A DNA stretch of 64,000 bases from Cryptomeria japonica (GCF_030272615.1 NC_081407.1:268678075-268742074); one strand, 5' to 3'; shown: positions 32,690-45,470, numbered from the stretch's first letter. Numbers and translations: made by a program. Notes: generated by a model not told the origin, from the sequence alone.

Positions 32690-34185
32690 CAAATAGCTCT
32701 TTAATTTTTTTCATGTTTATTTTAACTTTGACATTAAAAATATTAAGACACAACAAACTCTTTCATCCTCAATTAAAGTTAGAATTATTTTTTGGCATAG
32801 ATTTATAAATTTAAAATATTTTGAAATAGTATATTGTATATTTTTCTCAAGCTTAAGTTTTTTTATAATCAATTTATTGAACCACCATTGAACAATGGGT
32901 GAAGAACTTAAATCAGTCAATCATTGTTGTTAAAATTGAGATAATTATTCTTCTAACTTTTTCTTATCTATAATTTCTCGTTTATATAATCCTTTTATTT
33001 CTACTATTCTACCAAAATAATCAACTAAATATCTTTCTTTTTTCTAAAAATTTCTTAGAAAATTAATAGAAGTCCTCGTATTGGTGTCTCAATATTGACG
33101 ATAAACTATAGCCATTGCTTCCAAAAGTTCATCCCAAAGAAAGTGCTCTTTAATATGTGATGAAAAACCTCTCGTAATTTCCTTCCTTAACAAAAGACAT
33201 GGGAACATCAAAATCCTCCCTTCTAACATCTTTAAATCTAAAGTTAGAGTACCATCCAACTTTGCTAAATTACTCTAATTCTATCATATATTCACACACT
33301 AATGCACACAAATCACCTCATTATTGTACTCTATAAATTTTTCTAGGTGTTTAGTGTTCATCATTACTTGTTGTCTTATAAACTTTGGACCTATAAATGC
33401 TTCACTTCCATTGACATATAGATTGTCCAAAATGAGTCATACCATTTTTTTATAGATTTGATTATATTATAAATATGATTTTTTGACAAAACATTCATTT
33501 CTTCTAATAAGAAAAGAAGCATAGATAGAATTTATAATGTCTCAATGTTAGTGAATAGTGATGACATTTTTTATCGATTTGAAAGATTTACAATAACACT
33601 CCCATCAATGATTAGTACTCTTGGAACAATCTATTTAACATTCCATGTAAAAATAACTACCTAATATCAACATACTTAAGTATCTTGTTAATTGGATCAA
33701 GTCATTTAGCGAATCTTTGATACTCCAAAAATATTTTTGGAATTATACAAAAATATCTCTATACCTCATGCATAAGATCTTGAACTTTTGAAATAGATAG
33801 AAATTGACCCACAAATTTGAAATCCAAATTCATTTTATGAGTCATACAATGAATTTTAGTCATGTTAAGGTGAATATGGTGTTTATAAATTAATAATAAG
33901 CCTATTTCTATGACCCTACATGATTGATGCCTGACTAGATTCCTTGCAATCACCAAAAATAGAATTTTCTTTGATTCTATGAATTAAAAATATATGAGGT
34001 TTGCAAATATAATTGTATTTAGTATAAACATGCACACACCCAAAAAGCATTATCAATGGTCATGACCTCATCTAGAGAGACAAGGCAAATAAATTCATCT
34101 AATTCAATCTCTATTGAATATCCTACTTTTCCATAGCTAGACACTAAACCCACTCCTAACTATTATTTATAAGCCAATGGGAGAG
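32690..34185 (-). pseudogene. hAT-like transposase relic (ZNF862-like type)
   Basis: Minus-strand reading gives, in order, SLDEVMTIDNAFWVC (about 34090-34045), HCMTHKMNLDF (about 33850) followed by a YRYFCIIPKIFLEYQRFAK-like run and a DIRWLF-like stretch (about 33700-33640), and near 32770 EDERVCCVLIFLMSKLK, resembling the C-terminal dimerisation region. This is the order of plant hAT-derived proteins related to zinc-finger 862. Many stops and frameshifts are present. The N-terminal part is missing at 34185, where Tat B begins, so Tat B may have split it. Confidence 0.55.
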
Positions 34186-34594
34186 TGATATATTGGACAC
34201 TCTAAGAGATAAGTAATGGAATAAGAATAAAATAAAGCTGAAATAATTTTAAAAAAAAAACATTAACTTAGACTAATGCTACAATAGCAAGAAAACCTCC
34301 AATTAAGCATTAAAAAGATTTTGTCAACAATGATAGAGTATGTGGATGCTCAAAGTTAATGTGATATATCTACAAGTCAAACTTATAAATCTCTCCATAT
34401 GATGGATTAATGATAGAAGAGGCGAATTTATAGAGTTTTGAATGAGAATATTGATGGCTCAATTGATTTACATGATCTTTGATTTTATTTTCTTTATTTA
34501 ATTGAAAAATGTGTATGTATAAGTCATGAGAATATAGAAATTCTCATGAATAGAATATAATATGTAAGAACGAAATATGAGGATAATTAATCAA

Positions 34595-34612
34595 TCATTT
34601 TCATAAGTAATT
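34595..34612. repeat. LINE target-site duplication, left copy (18 bp)
   Basis: TCATTTTCATAAGTAATT is repeated exactly at 37546-37563. Its length suits target-primed insertion of a LINE. Confidence 0.9.
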
Positions 34613-35361
34613 TTTTATTTTATTTTCAATAAAAGTGGGCAAGCCACTAAAATTTATTATTATATTTCATAAATTTTTACAACGGCTTCAAATGGCATAC
34701 CGACAGGAAAGAACCCGCAAGAAAACCTCCGGTTATAGCCTTTGAATAAAAAACTAAAACTACCCTTGCATAATTTGTTGCATATCCAGAAAAAAAACAC
34801 CTAAACCCATACAACTGAATCTATACAAAGAGGTCTCATAGGACATGTCTAGATACAAAACCAGCTAGCTGCAAAATAAAGAGCTGGATAACAAAAAACT
34901 TCACTAGAAGATAGTGTAGAAACACCAAGGAGCCCATACACTTATGCCAATTGTGGAGCATCAGCCGATAACATAGTGAATATCTGGATATCTGAGAGAA
35001 ACTCCTCAAGAAGAACATACAGAGGTACAAAGGAGCCAGATCTCCAGCATGTCGGAAGCCAAAACATCCATATCTGCATCAAAAAACCATACCACAACTC
35101 CAAGATAAAGCAGTCAGACATGTAAAAACCAAGAACTAGTGCTTTCCATCAGAGGAACAAGAGTTGCATCCGGAGGAGGAACAACCCTTAGGGGAAATTC
35201 CAACCGAGCAATAGCAGAGTACAAGGAACTCAAAGAAAGTAATGAATGCAAAGCCTCAAAAACAACCTAGCCTTTGTCCACAAACTGGTCAGGAACTAGA
35301 TACAACAAAAAATCCATAGAAGCCCGTGTATCTTCCTTGGTATCACAAATCAGCCACATTC

Positions 35362-35895
35362 TTAATTCAAACAATAATTGACCAAACCAGCCATTACCCA
35401 TGAGCTCATGGCGAGGAAGAAAACCACCATAATAAAAGACCCCACATCAAAATGATAGTCATCCAATGCAGAAAAAACCATATCTCGATTAAGTACTGAT
35501 GAAAAAATGAATGTGGAAACCAGGAGGCAGACCAAATCAACATCAAGTATAACATCATAACAGATTGTAACAAACCGAGACAAAAGCTCAAAATAAGAAA
35601 TATTAGGGCAAATTTCCAACCAACGACACCCCAAAAGCTTGCGGAATTCAAAAGCCACCTTAGGAGAAAACAAATTAAAGGCCTTACTAAGCTTGTCATA
35701 ATTATCCACATTATCATCCTCTGAAACCCCAGATTCGAGCACCACTCTATATATTCCAGAAGCCAGGATAGATGACATTTGCAGAAACAAAGACTCCAAA
35801 AATCCCATAGAACATGTAAAAGAAAATGCAGCCTTCCCCATTCTAAATAAACAAAATGAAAACACATGAAATAAGTAATAAAAGGCTGCCATCAA
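35362..35895 (-). other. 177-codon hydrophobic frame in LINE 3' region
   Basis: The frame starts MMAAFYYLFHVFSFCLF and has several hydrophobic runs. An overlapping 153-codon frame (35406-35867) is open in another register. With two open registers the reading may be chance. It may instead be a remnant of a third LINE ORF. No domain was recognised. Confidence 0.25.
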
Positions 35896-36392
35896 CTTAC
35901 CATAATGACAACAGATTTATGATACAATATCATTTACAAACTGTCATGATATGATATTTCACATAGAATAATAGCATTTAAAACCTGACAACCATCAATG
36001 AAAGCCAAGAGGGAGATAACACAACCACCAACAAATGATCATAGAACAATACAAAACCTGCCACGACCAAAAACTTACACATAACGAGCTTCAAGGTAGT
36101 ACCAAACATCAACAAACAATAATAGCCCAAGTACATGTCGTATACTAAATTCTCACTCATGCCAAATTCCCATGAAAGTTAGAACAAAATCATTAAAATC
36201 ACACATGCCGCCACCCTTGAATATATCATGATTACCCACATCCTCACCCTATAAATGGCATCATATATGATGAATACATATAATTTCTACATTAGCTATT
36301 AGACATGTACAAAGTCATCCATAAAGTGAAAATGAATATAAACCTGACAAATCAAGGAGGACGGACAACCATCCATCCGATATGTAAAAAAT

Positions 36393-37545
36393 TTAAACAT
36401 TTTGAACTCCTTCCCGAACTTTAGAAGGAATTTCAGTTGAATCAACCAACCGGAAGTGGGCCTTACTATCAATAGCAAGATTTGCCAGGAAATCTGCCAC
36501 TGTGTTAATTTCCCTATAACAATGACAGATTAGGAAGGAATCAAAAGATTCTAGTTTTTGTAAAATATGATCAAGCAAATACTACAACTTCCAACAATTC
36601 AATTTCTTCTTCATGACGCTCTGAATAATAACCATAGAGTCATCCTCAATCACTATGTTTTTTATCTTTAAAGAGATTGTCATATCCAAACTAAAGGATA
36701 AAGTTTGAAACTCTGCAAAATTATTAGTGTTAAAACCAATATCATGACATTTAGCAAGGATGAGTTGTGCATTATGATAAAAATAGCCATCCCCACCCCC
36801 GCCTTCCCAGGGTTTCCCCAGGACCATCAAAATTAAGTTTAAAATGACCCCAAGGAGGAGGTTTCCACTTAGCCAACACCCACATCACAAAGGAATTGTT
36901 AGTCTTGGAGATTGAGCCATGAGAGGGTAAGATCGAGAGGGATTCCCAAAGCCTGGTAATCCTATTATCCCAATGTGAAAAGGAAGATTGATTACCCAAG
37001 TTCTTATAGATATAAGACATAGCAACCTCCCAAATAGAGGCTTCTATTTTATGCAGAACATCCGATACAGAGGAACTTACCTTCTTGAAAATCCTATTGT
37101 TCCATTCAAGCCAAATATTCCAGATGACAATAGATGGAGAAATAACCCAAAGGCATGCATAGAAAGGAGAGGCAAACATGAGAGGCCAAGAGTAAAAGTG
37201 GGAAGCAAGATCCTTACCAATAACAAAATATAAGCCCAATATACTCAACAACCAATTCCAACAATTATAAGCAAAATCACAATGGAGAAACAAATGTGAA
37301 GAAGACTCAAGGTTCTTATTACAAAGAACACATGGAAAAACCACAGTAATGCCTAATCTATCCAACCTATTAGAACTCTATCCTAGATGACCAACCAAGC
37401 AAAGGCGCTAGCTTTGGGTAAACAAGCCAAGTGCTAGAAAAACTTGTAAGGCCAATAAGAGCCAGAAGCTGCAGGTAAATGGGAGATATAACCTTCCTTA
37501 ATAGAGTATTTACCAGAAGCCTTCCCAGACCAAATAAGTTCATCC
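36393..37545 (-). pseudogene. LINE ORF2 C-terminus: zf-RVT and RNase H, broken
   Basis: It starts within ENEDELIWSGKASGKYS, the usual run before the RT zinc-binding region. CVLCNKNLESSSHLFLHC follows (CX2C...HX4C type). Then comes RNase H with FKLNFDGPGE (about 36840), an IEDDSMVIIQS stretch (about 36640) and HCYREINTVADFLANLA (about 36520-36470). At least three breaks exist; stops near 37430 and 37383 are TAG at positions where Gln would suit. ORF2 supplies RT and nicking functions in intact LINEs. Confidence 0.8.
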
Positions 37546-37563
37546 TCATTTTCATAAGTAATT
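37546..37563. repeat. LINE target-site duplication, right copy
   Basis: It is an exact match to 34595-34612. Confidence 0.9.
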
Positions 37564-37909
37564 AATTATATGTGCATTTACTTTTATTTATAGAATGCAT
37601 GATAGGGTAAATAACCAATTATTTTTATAATCAATTAATTGTATTGCATATGGATTTGTAAATTAACAATAAATTATTAATTAATTAAAATGATAAGGTT
37701 GGGAATCAATTGATCAAAAAATTAATCAATTAGGCGGAAAATAATTAAGAAGAAATTAATTAAGAAATTAACAATAATTAATTAGCTAATGGAATGTGGT
37801 GACATGGGGAATTAATTAATTAATCAATATAATGATATAAAGGGAATTAAATAGATTGAACTATTGCATAAAATTCTTGACAAAAGGTGTTGTGATTTGG
37901 GTGCCTACA

Positions 37910-37925
37910 TTTTCTTCTCTTTGAA
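37910..37925 (-). other. Tat B polypurine-like tract
   Basis: The minus strand TTCAAAGAGAAGAAAA abuts the LTR start TGTAGGCAC. It is a decayed counterpart of the Tat A tract at 5335-5347. Confidence 0.6.
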
Positions 37926-37933
37926 AGGTTTCT

Positions 37934-40393
37934 TGTTGGCATTGTGTTGTCATTGATGTCAACTGGTATAGAAGGACAACCGATATGGGAGTATTGTTGA
38001 CATGCAGTTATTGATGTTAACTAGTGTTGCAGGTCACCGGTAAAGAAGAGAATACCATTCAGAGGAATGACCATTGGAGTCACTGGTACACAAGTTAGTG
38101 TTTGACTTGTGTGGATGATATGAATAGTTTACCAGTACAGTTTGTCACTGTTAAGGAGAATATGTCAACTAGTAAGTGATGTGTTGACATGGAGAAGATA
38201 AATCAACCAAGTGAGTGGTTGACAACCGACAAGCTTATGACAAGTGTACAAGGAGGGTGAGCAGGATGTTGAGCTGTTGATTGTGATGAAGAGGCAGAAT
38301 GTTACCTAAATCACATCAACACTGGAGGAGAAGGATGTACATGTCATCGGTATTCTATGTGGATGCAGAACAGTAGGACTCCCACTAGATAAAGATGCAC
38401 TCACCATGTGAAGAGATGTATGATAGTGAATGTGCCCACACCAGATCACATGTGCATGTTTGAAGATATGTTGCACAAGTAGGGAAGCCACATGAGTGCA
38501 TTGCATGATTTAGATGACAAGGATCCACTACCACTAGTAAGTGGAGCTTATCTCCTATTATGCATGGAATGCATCATAGTCCTCTGAGATAAGACAAGAG
38601 GTAAAGCTAGGTGTTTGAAGGCTCACACTGGATCTACCGGTGAATCAAAGGAATGCCTCAAGTGCATGAAATCAGGGATATGCAGTGGACTAACAGAGAA
38701 GGCATGTTGAGCTACTTTGACAAACCGGTTGTGATATGGTCTGAGCTGGTGAAGGAGAAGGCAAGGCTAAGAAGTTGCAGATAGGTGGAGCATGTTTGAG
38801 GATTGATGACATGATGTCATCAAGGTGTTTACTCGTAAATATGTTCACCGGAAATGATGTCAAAGTGTAGATGTAGAAGGCTCCCAACTGTTGATGATGT
38901 GCATGAGGTAAGTTGGCAAATGTGTCAACCATTTTTTGTGCTCCACTAGAAAAGAAGTAGAGTGCAAGGTTGAAGGCAGACCGGTTAGGGTATAATCGGT
39001 AGATGAACCCGGTTGTGTGGTTGGTCGGTGATCTTGTCTAGATCGACATAGAAGACTTAGCAAAGGTGAATGCCGACAAAGGGGGCCATGTGGAGGTGAT
39101 GTGTCAATGAGGTCATTGGTGATTGGTCCAACATTTATGATGACTGTGAGGCTCAAGGAATAAAAGCAGAGGATTGCGGCTCGAGATGAAGGAAACAACA
39201 GAGATCCAGAAAAGGTTGATCTTGCAAATCAAATAAGGTGAAGGAAATCTCATCACACACATGATTGATTAGACAAAAGGCCAAAAACCATGCTACAAAT
39301 GGCTAAAGAGAGAAGATGTGTTTCACAGGGTAGACAGATGGGTGATGCTCATTGATTGAGTGTTGAACATCAATCAAGGACATGATATTAGATTGGATTT
39401 GATATGTCATGATGATCAGAGATCATATCAGATGTAGATTCAGTGCATGATGGAAACCCTAACCATACCAATGTTCAAACTCATGTCTTAGCAGGAAAAT
39501 CTAGCTATAAGTATGTGAGCCAAAGATATTGTTTGGGTTGTTGAATGATAGTGTGTTGCTACTACATGAGAGAGAAAATCAGTCAAGTACTCAATGAGAA
39601 TCAGATAGGATATTGAGTGTGTGAGTGAGAAACGGGTTGAAGAGTTTAGCCGGCAATAGTGAGGCAACTGGTAGACAAGAGTTGCAGAAGGTTGTAGAGA
39701 AGGCAAGCTGAGGACCAAAAAGAATCATATGGTAGAAATCTTACTAAGTTACCAAGACCGGTGGTGGATAGCAGCCATGAGGCAGAAAGAAAAGAGAACT
39801 AGAAGAAATAAGAACCGACAGAGAAGGAGAAGATGGTGGACATGCAAGAGTGCAACAGAGAGTAAGGTTGCAAAAGTGTGAGGGTTAGCAGAGAACCAAC
39901 TGTGAACTGGACAGAAGATCTAATAGAGAGATTTGCAAAAGTGTTACAAAATCCATTTGTAACAAGGTTATTAATTTGTAAATGATTATGTTTTGTATTC
40001 ACTAAGTTGTAGCTCGGTGCAGGGGTTGTAGCTTCTTGGCTTGGTGCCCTAAATCAAGGGTCAATACCCTAAAATCAGGGGTTGATGCTCCTTGGGTTGG
40101 TGCCCTAAATATTGTAATCTGAGATTCATTGTGAGGCTGTATTGGAGCAGTAGTCTCTAGCAACATTTCTCACCAAGGTTTTTCCCATCTTGGTTTTTCC
40201 TCGTATATGTTGGTGTTATGTGATGTCCCTTTTATGTGTGAGTGCATTTGTGTTAGTCCCTTATCTAATCGATAAGTCTGCTTTCAGTTAGATCTATTAA
40301 CCGATATACACACTTAGGATAGTTAAAGAGAAAAGTTTGCAAACCATTGATTCACCCCCCCCCCCCCCTCTTAGTGGTACATTGTGTCTAACA
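37934..40393 (+). repeat. Solo LTR of a copia-like element, about 2.46 kb
   Basis: It starts TGTTGGCATTGTG and ends GTGTCTAACA. The end has the familiar order of ACCAAGGTTTTTCCC, then a 13-base C run near 40357-40369, then the terminus. Flanks are TTTCT and TTTTT (four of five match). No coding or primer site is inside, and Tat B sequence lies on both sides, so it is a recombined LTR. Confidence 0.75.
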
Positions 40394-42370
40394 TTTTTAT
40401 GACTAGTAGTAGGTTTTTGAAGAAAGTAGAAGAGGAAAAATAAGACAAGGTATAGATGGAAGAGAAACAATTCCCCAATAGGCATGATTCTTAGAGAGTT
40501 CCCTCCTAAATGCATGTAGGGATGAAAGATATGGATGGGAAATAAAAATAAAAATAATAGCATTGAATAAGAAGAGATGTATGATAATGATTACTATAAA
40601 TCTTGCACGATTTAATAAAAATTTGAGAAACCCGATTTACACTATCACCTAACATTATGCACCAAAGTATAAATACCAAGGTGATGATGTATCAAGTGCA
40701 TAAAGGACTAACCCAAAACAAAAGGTCACAATCAAAGATATGTCATAGAGAAGCATAATATGGAAGACCATGATGTGGTTGTGGAAATATCTTTACAAGG
40801 ATAAATGGTATAATAATAAAATAATAAAAATAAATAATGTGCCTCAAGAATGATGCATATAAGGGAGCAGTATTTGGGAGAGGCATATCCTAAGGTGATG
40901 GTAAGGTTTTTTTAATCAATATCTTCAACAAAACCAAGAACATCACCCAACACTCGCACATAGCACAACAATAGATATTAACAAATGCAGGAAGGAAAGC
41001 AATCCACTTTTGATCTCTTCAATAAAATTAAATTACATATTCAAATATTACAATGCTATATCCACATGGGCTTACTCACTACAAAGGAAATCAACTCTCT
41101 AAGAAAACTCTCTAATTCAGAGCCACAATCTCTACTAATAGATTTGTCTTGTGTAACCTTCATTCACCTCTTTATTTGGCACTAATAACCACCTCAAAAA
41201 GTTCTAGAAAGTGTAACTCCCCTTTTTGGGTGAAATGAGGACCATTGATTCTCTTTTCAAGCTAGGAATATTTTTAAAAAATAAATAAATTGAATTTTAG
41301 TAGCATAACTTCTAGGAGCCATAATTTTGTCTTGGGTGTCTGGTCTACTATTATAGTATATCATCAAAAAGCTAGTGAAGATATCAACATCTAAAAATCA
41401 TTTTGCCCACTTTTTGAGCTTTTATGAGGCTTCTAAGGACTTCAAAATTGAGTATAAAGCTTTATAGAAGAATTTTTTTGAGATAAAAACTTTAATATCT
41501 TCCAAATAGTATAGGATATTGAGATGATTCTTTAACGATTCACTTCATTTGTCAATTCCGCTCCTTTGGGTAAGTCTTCATGTTAATATGTGCCCATATA
41601 TGTGGACTTACTTAAAATATAAGGTGATAGTTTTTGGCCTATTGGACTTCTGACTATCCTACACCTCTAAAGTGTGATCATGGGCCCCAAAACAAATAAA
41701 GAAACCTACAAAACAAAAAGAAATTTTTTTTTTTGGGTGATGTAGAATTACCCTTACACCACTAGATGCTCTTGCATCACATTACCTATCTTTTCCACTA
41801 TTGTGATTATTGATAAATTTTGGATGTTCTTAGTGACTTAGAATGTTATTAAAAATGTTTAAATATTTTTAGATTTTCCAATGTTTTTGAATTTTTTTTC
41901 TTTTATTTTTCAATATTGTGGATTTTCTAAATGTTTTAGATTTTTATGGATTTCTAAATATTTTTAAAATTTTGGAATTGTTTGAATGTTTTAAATTTTT
42001 ATAATTTTTATTTCTATTTTTTGAGATTAGGTAAAGAGTGCATTCTAAAGATGATAAGATATTATTTATTTTCAAAACAGGCCTAAGACATAGTCCATGC
42101 TTTAAACAAGGTCAAAATGCTATTACAAAAATAGAAAAGAATATTGAGAACTTGAAAGGATTATGGCCTTTCCAAAGTGTCAAGTGCTTGTAGATAAAAC
42201 ATTGCATATAATGTCAAAATTTAGCTTTCATCATGTTACTTGCCCAAGGCACCATAAGAATAGTTATCACTTGCATATGAATTTATTCCTTTACTATTTT
42301 ATTTTTTTTACTATGACAACAAATTATTTAGGCATAAAACAATTTGAGATGAATTATATTAATAGGTTCA
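40394..42370 (-). other. Tat B 3' untranslated sequence
   Basis: It is flanked by the Tat B LTR side and the pol end. Part (41840-41990) resembles the T-rich GAATGTTTTT repeats of the Tat A 3' region. No frame with protein-like content was found. Confidence 0.5.
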
Positions 42371-42598
42371 TCTAGCTCCTACTCATATTGTGTGGCCAAT
42401 TGATATGCACCTAAATCAAACTTTGTAATGATAACTTAAGGACCCAATTAATTAGTCTCAAACTTACCTTTCTTCTCATGATCTTGATTAGTATTTCTTT
42501 GATTTTATTTAATTACTGAATCCCCATTATAAAACTCCTTTATTGATACGATTGATATTTTTTTTTATTATTTCTATTTATATGCTCTCAAATGATCA
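42371..42598 (-). pseudogene. Tat B pol C-terminus fragment
   Basis: Plus-strand GCCAATTGATATGCACC and following sequence aligns with Tat A 7863-8090, which encodes the end of integrase and the C-terminal tail. The match stops at 42598 and resumes at 57110 (CATCAAGGATTTT against Tat A near 8120), bracketing the chromovirus. Confidence 0.75.
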
Positions 42599-42967
42599 TG
42601 TTGTACCCCTCCCTCGATCAGACTTTTTCGATACTTATTTTGACCATGGTTAACTTTTCAGTGGTTATTGTGGATACACTAAGTGTTGATGTTTTATTTT
42701 GATATTATGCTATGTTGGATTATGCTTTGATTTGAGATTCAGTGAATGTTGATTATGCTTTATTTCCTTATGGATGATTAGATGTTAATTTTATTGTGTT
42801 TTTGACCATGGATTAACACAATTACCTTATGCATGAGATGCTTTATGTATATGTCTTCATGTATGTTTGGAAATTGTATAGGGTGTGAGGAGATGATTTC
42901 CCGTCACTCACTTCAGTGAGACACGGAAAGTCATGATTCTCCTTCACCGGTGTGTTTACTATGTTTG

Positions 42968-43003
<36 letters not shown>

Positions 43004-43038
43004 GTTTAGTGATGCAAGACTTGCAGGTACAGGGTACT

Positions 43039-43871
43039 TGTTGGCATATGCACACTCCAATGAGACATTGTAGGTGATTGAAGGTTTTGTCATTGATGGC
43101 AACCTTGCAATCCTATGGCACTAGCAAGGCATTATACCGGCAAGGCATTACACCGACAAGTTAGTGCACTGGCATCAACAGATCACACTCTACACTGGCA
43201 CTCAGGACACCGACACTCGCACAAAGAAAGGAAGTATACCGGCACAGAGGCCGACAAGATTTTGTTATATTACATTTTGTTTATTATTGTAAAAACTTTG
43301 TAAGCCGACTTGGCAAATTGTATAATGACTCTTATATATAAAAGAGATCATTGTAGACATTTTGTAGAGAAAGAGAGAGCAAAAAAAGAAAAATATAAGG
43401 CAGACCTATTATGCGAAATATAGGTTGAAGGGTTTATGTAAGAAGCAGAGTAGCAACCGGTACTGGATCTGGCATTATAGATGCTATTGTAAAGCAGTAC
43501 AAGATATTGGATTTGTATAATCCACATTGTAAGTCAGTGAGACTTCCCATTGAGCAGTGAGCTCTAGGCAGTTGGCCTTCCTGCATGTGCAGGCCTCTAT
43601 TGTAAGTAATATTCTCTTATTGGCCAGTGAGTGAATATTGTGGGTCACAAATCCCACCGAGGTTTTTCCCACACCGGGTTTCCTCATTAAATCTTTGTGT
43701 TATGGTGTGCTTTTCATGTGGATGTTCTTAATTCTGTTTATTACATTATTTCTTGCATACCAGTACACTGTTATAATATGTTCTGCATGTTTTAAGTTAA
43801 GAAATTCTAATTACCGGTTAGATAATGATTCACCCCCCCCCCCCCTCTCAGTATATGTGGGTTTCCTAATA
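43039..43871 (+). repeat. Solo LTR (833 bp) inside chromovirus 5' LTR
   Basis: GTACT at 43034-43038 is repeated exactly at 43872-43876. The 3' chromovirus LTR lacks this insert (GGTACTAACTTCACC near 52569). It starts TGTTGGCAT; the end reads CCTAATA, where related LTRs end CCTAACA, so the terminal CA has mutated. A TATATATAAAAG box lies near 43333 and a C run near 43833-43845. Confidence 0.9.
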
Positions 43872-45261
43872 GTACTGACTTCACCTAGTTCCACAGGTTT
43901 GAGCGTACCTAATTAATCCAATGGAAGTGGAGGAGATACTCTTAAGGCCCTAAATTTCATCCCTTGCTCGGTAGTGAGCATTGTCAGTCTTCTGTCAACC
44001 TTCCCAATGTTGGTATATGGGTCGTGTCTTTGATTTGTATAGTTGAGTTTGTGTGTTATGCGTTGTGGGACTTTATTAATTCTCTTCTAGTGTTATTTAA
44101 TGAAAAATTAATTATTAATACCTTAAGGTTACTAATAATTAATGAGTATTACTTTTGTAAATTAAATTAAGAATAAAGTATTATAGGCACCTTTGTATGG
44201 TCAAACAAATAAATCAATTATTCTTAGTCATTTAGTTAAATTAATTGTTTAAGATTTATCACATAGTAGATGTATATTGTGTTTTATTTTTATTTTTTTA
44301 AAAGTCTTTTTTTCTTCTTTTTCGTAATTAAAATATCTATTGACTTTTTGATGTGTGAGGAATTTAAATTAAAATTAAAAAAATTTAAATGTTTTGATTT
44401 TGGGAGAAAAGCATTTTCATTTAATTTTTGCATTTTAGAAAAGGGGAAATTTCTTAAGGAAAATAATTTTGCCCTAAAAGATATTTTTTTGGGCAAAATC
44501 CTTTATATGTGGGAATTTCTCCAGTTTATGTAGTCTTTTCTTTTTCTGAAAATTTTCCTCTATGTTGAAAGTGATTTTGTTGGAGTTGAAAAATTGGTGA
44601 AAGGTTGATTTGGTGGAGAGCTTTGGGATTCATCTTCAAATTTCTTCCAGGAATAGCTTGTAAGGTTGGATTTTAAACTTCAATTTTAGCATTTTAATGT
44701 TGATAATAAACTCCCTATGATTTGTTTGTGTGTGCTATGTTTTGAAGAGGAATTTATTGTATTATTTTGTAGAAAAATAAAAAGGGTTTGAATTTTATTT
44801 TGGCAATGCAAATTCCCTATTAGTTTGTTTTTATATCTCCATGAAAGTCTTAGATTTGGAGAGTAAAAGGGAATATATTTTTTTTTGGTTAAATCTTGGT
44901 TTGGGAATTTTTGAATTTCAAAACTTTATGTTTTGTTGTGATTGAGAAAGAAAAAAAAACAATGGGAAATTAGATCTGCTATGGTTGCAGATAAAGTTTG
45001 TTTTCTGAGAAGAAATTATTGTTTGCTTGTTGTTTGTAAACAACTGGGTATAGTCTAAAGTTTTTATTTTTTTAAATTACGCTCAGAATGAAAGCAATAT
45101 ATGTTTTATTAATTTTTAAACCTGGGGGTTATGCTACTAAATATTTTACTTTACAGTTCTGGGAATTTTAATTTTTACTATTGTTTTTTTTTACAATTCT
45201 AGGAACTGAGTTTTTTTTTCATGGTTATATTTTTAAAAAATTATTAATTTTTCTTTTTTAA

Positions 45262-45470
45262 GTGGGTTTCCCCACTGTAGGAGCCACAACAATGGCTTCC
45301 CCACATTCGTGGGTACCCACGACTGTGGGTAGCCACTGTCGTGGCTTACCCACGGGTTGTGGGTAGCCACTGTTGTGGCTTACCCACAGGCTATGGGCAG
45401 CCACATCGTGGCCCACCCACAGTCCGTGGGTAGCCCACGGCTGTGGGGTGGAACCCACGGCGTGGGCCCC
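45262..45470. repeat. GC-rich hairpin repeats in chromovirus LTR
   Basis: Degenerate units of about 35-40 bp contain GTGGGTAGCCACTGT and GTGGCTTACCCAC. They form many inverted pairs (GTGGGTA / TACCCAC, CCACGG / CCGTGG). Shorter versions occur in the 3' LTR at 53275-53415 and 54097-54190. Confidence 0.85.

Larger units (their letters stand above)
34613..37545 (-). mobile_element. 5'-truncated LINE (L1-like)
   Basis: The 2.93-kb insert is flanked by an exact 18-bp duplication. Its minus-strand 3' end is A-rich (ATTGAAAATAAAATAAAAAA). It keeps only the end of ORF2 (zinc-binding region and RNase H) and a 1.7-kb 3' region. The RT is absent, as is usual for truncated LINE copies. It lies within the Tat B LTR. 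Confidence 0.88.
34186..37909 (-). repeat. Tat B 3' LTR, split by a LINE
   Basis: The right end GTGCCTACA at 37909 followed by TTTTCTTCTCTTTGAA aligns with the Tat A junction TGACTACA/TTTGCCCCTCTTTGAG. AT-rich AATTAATT blocks resemble the Tat A LTR. Without the LINE and one copy of its duplication it is about 770 bp, shorter than in Tat A. The left end at TG 34186 is tentative. Confidence 0.55.

Noticed and set aside
45258-45458. 66-codon minus frame with repeated Trp/Gly/His motifs
   Set aside because: It is a translation of the GC-rich hairpin repeat in an LTR, with no support as a protein.
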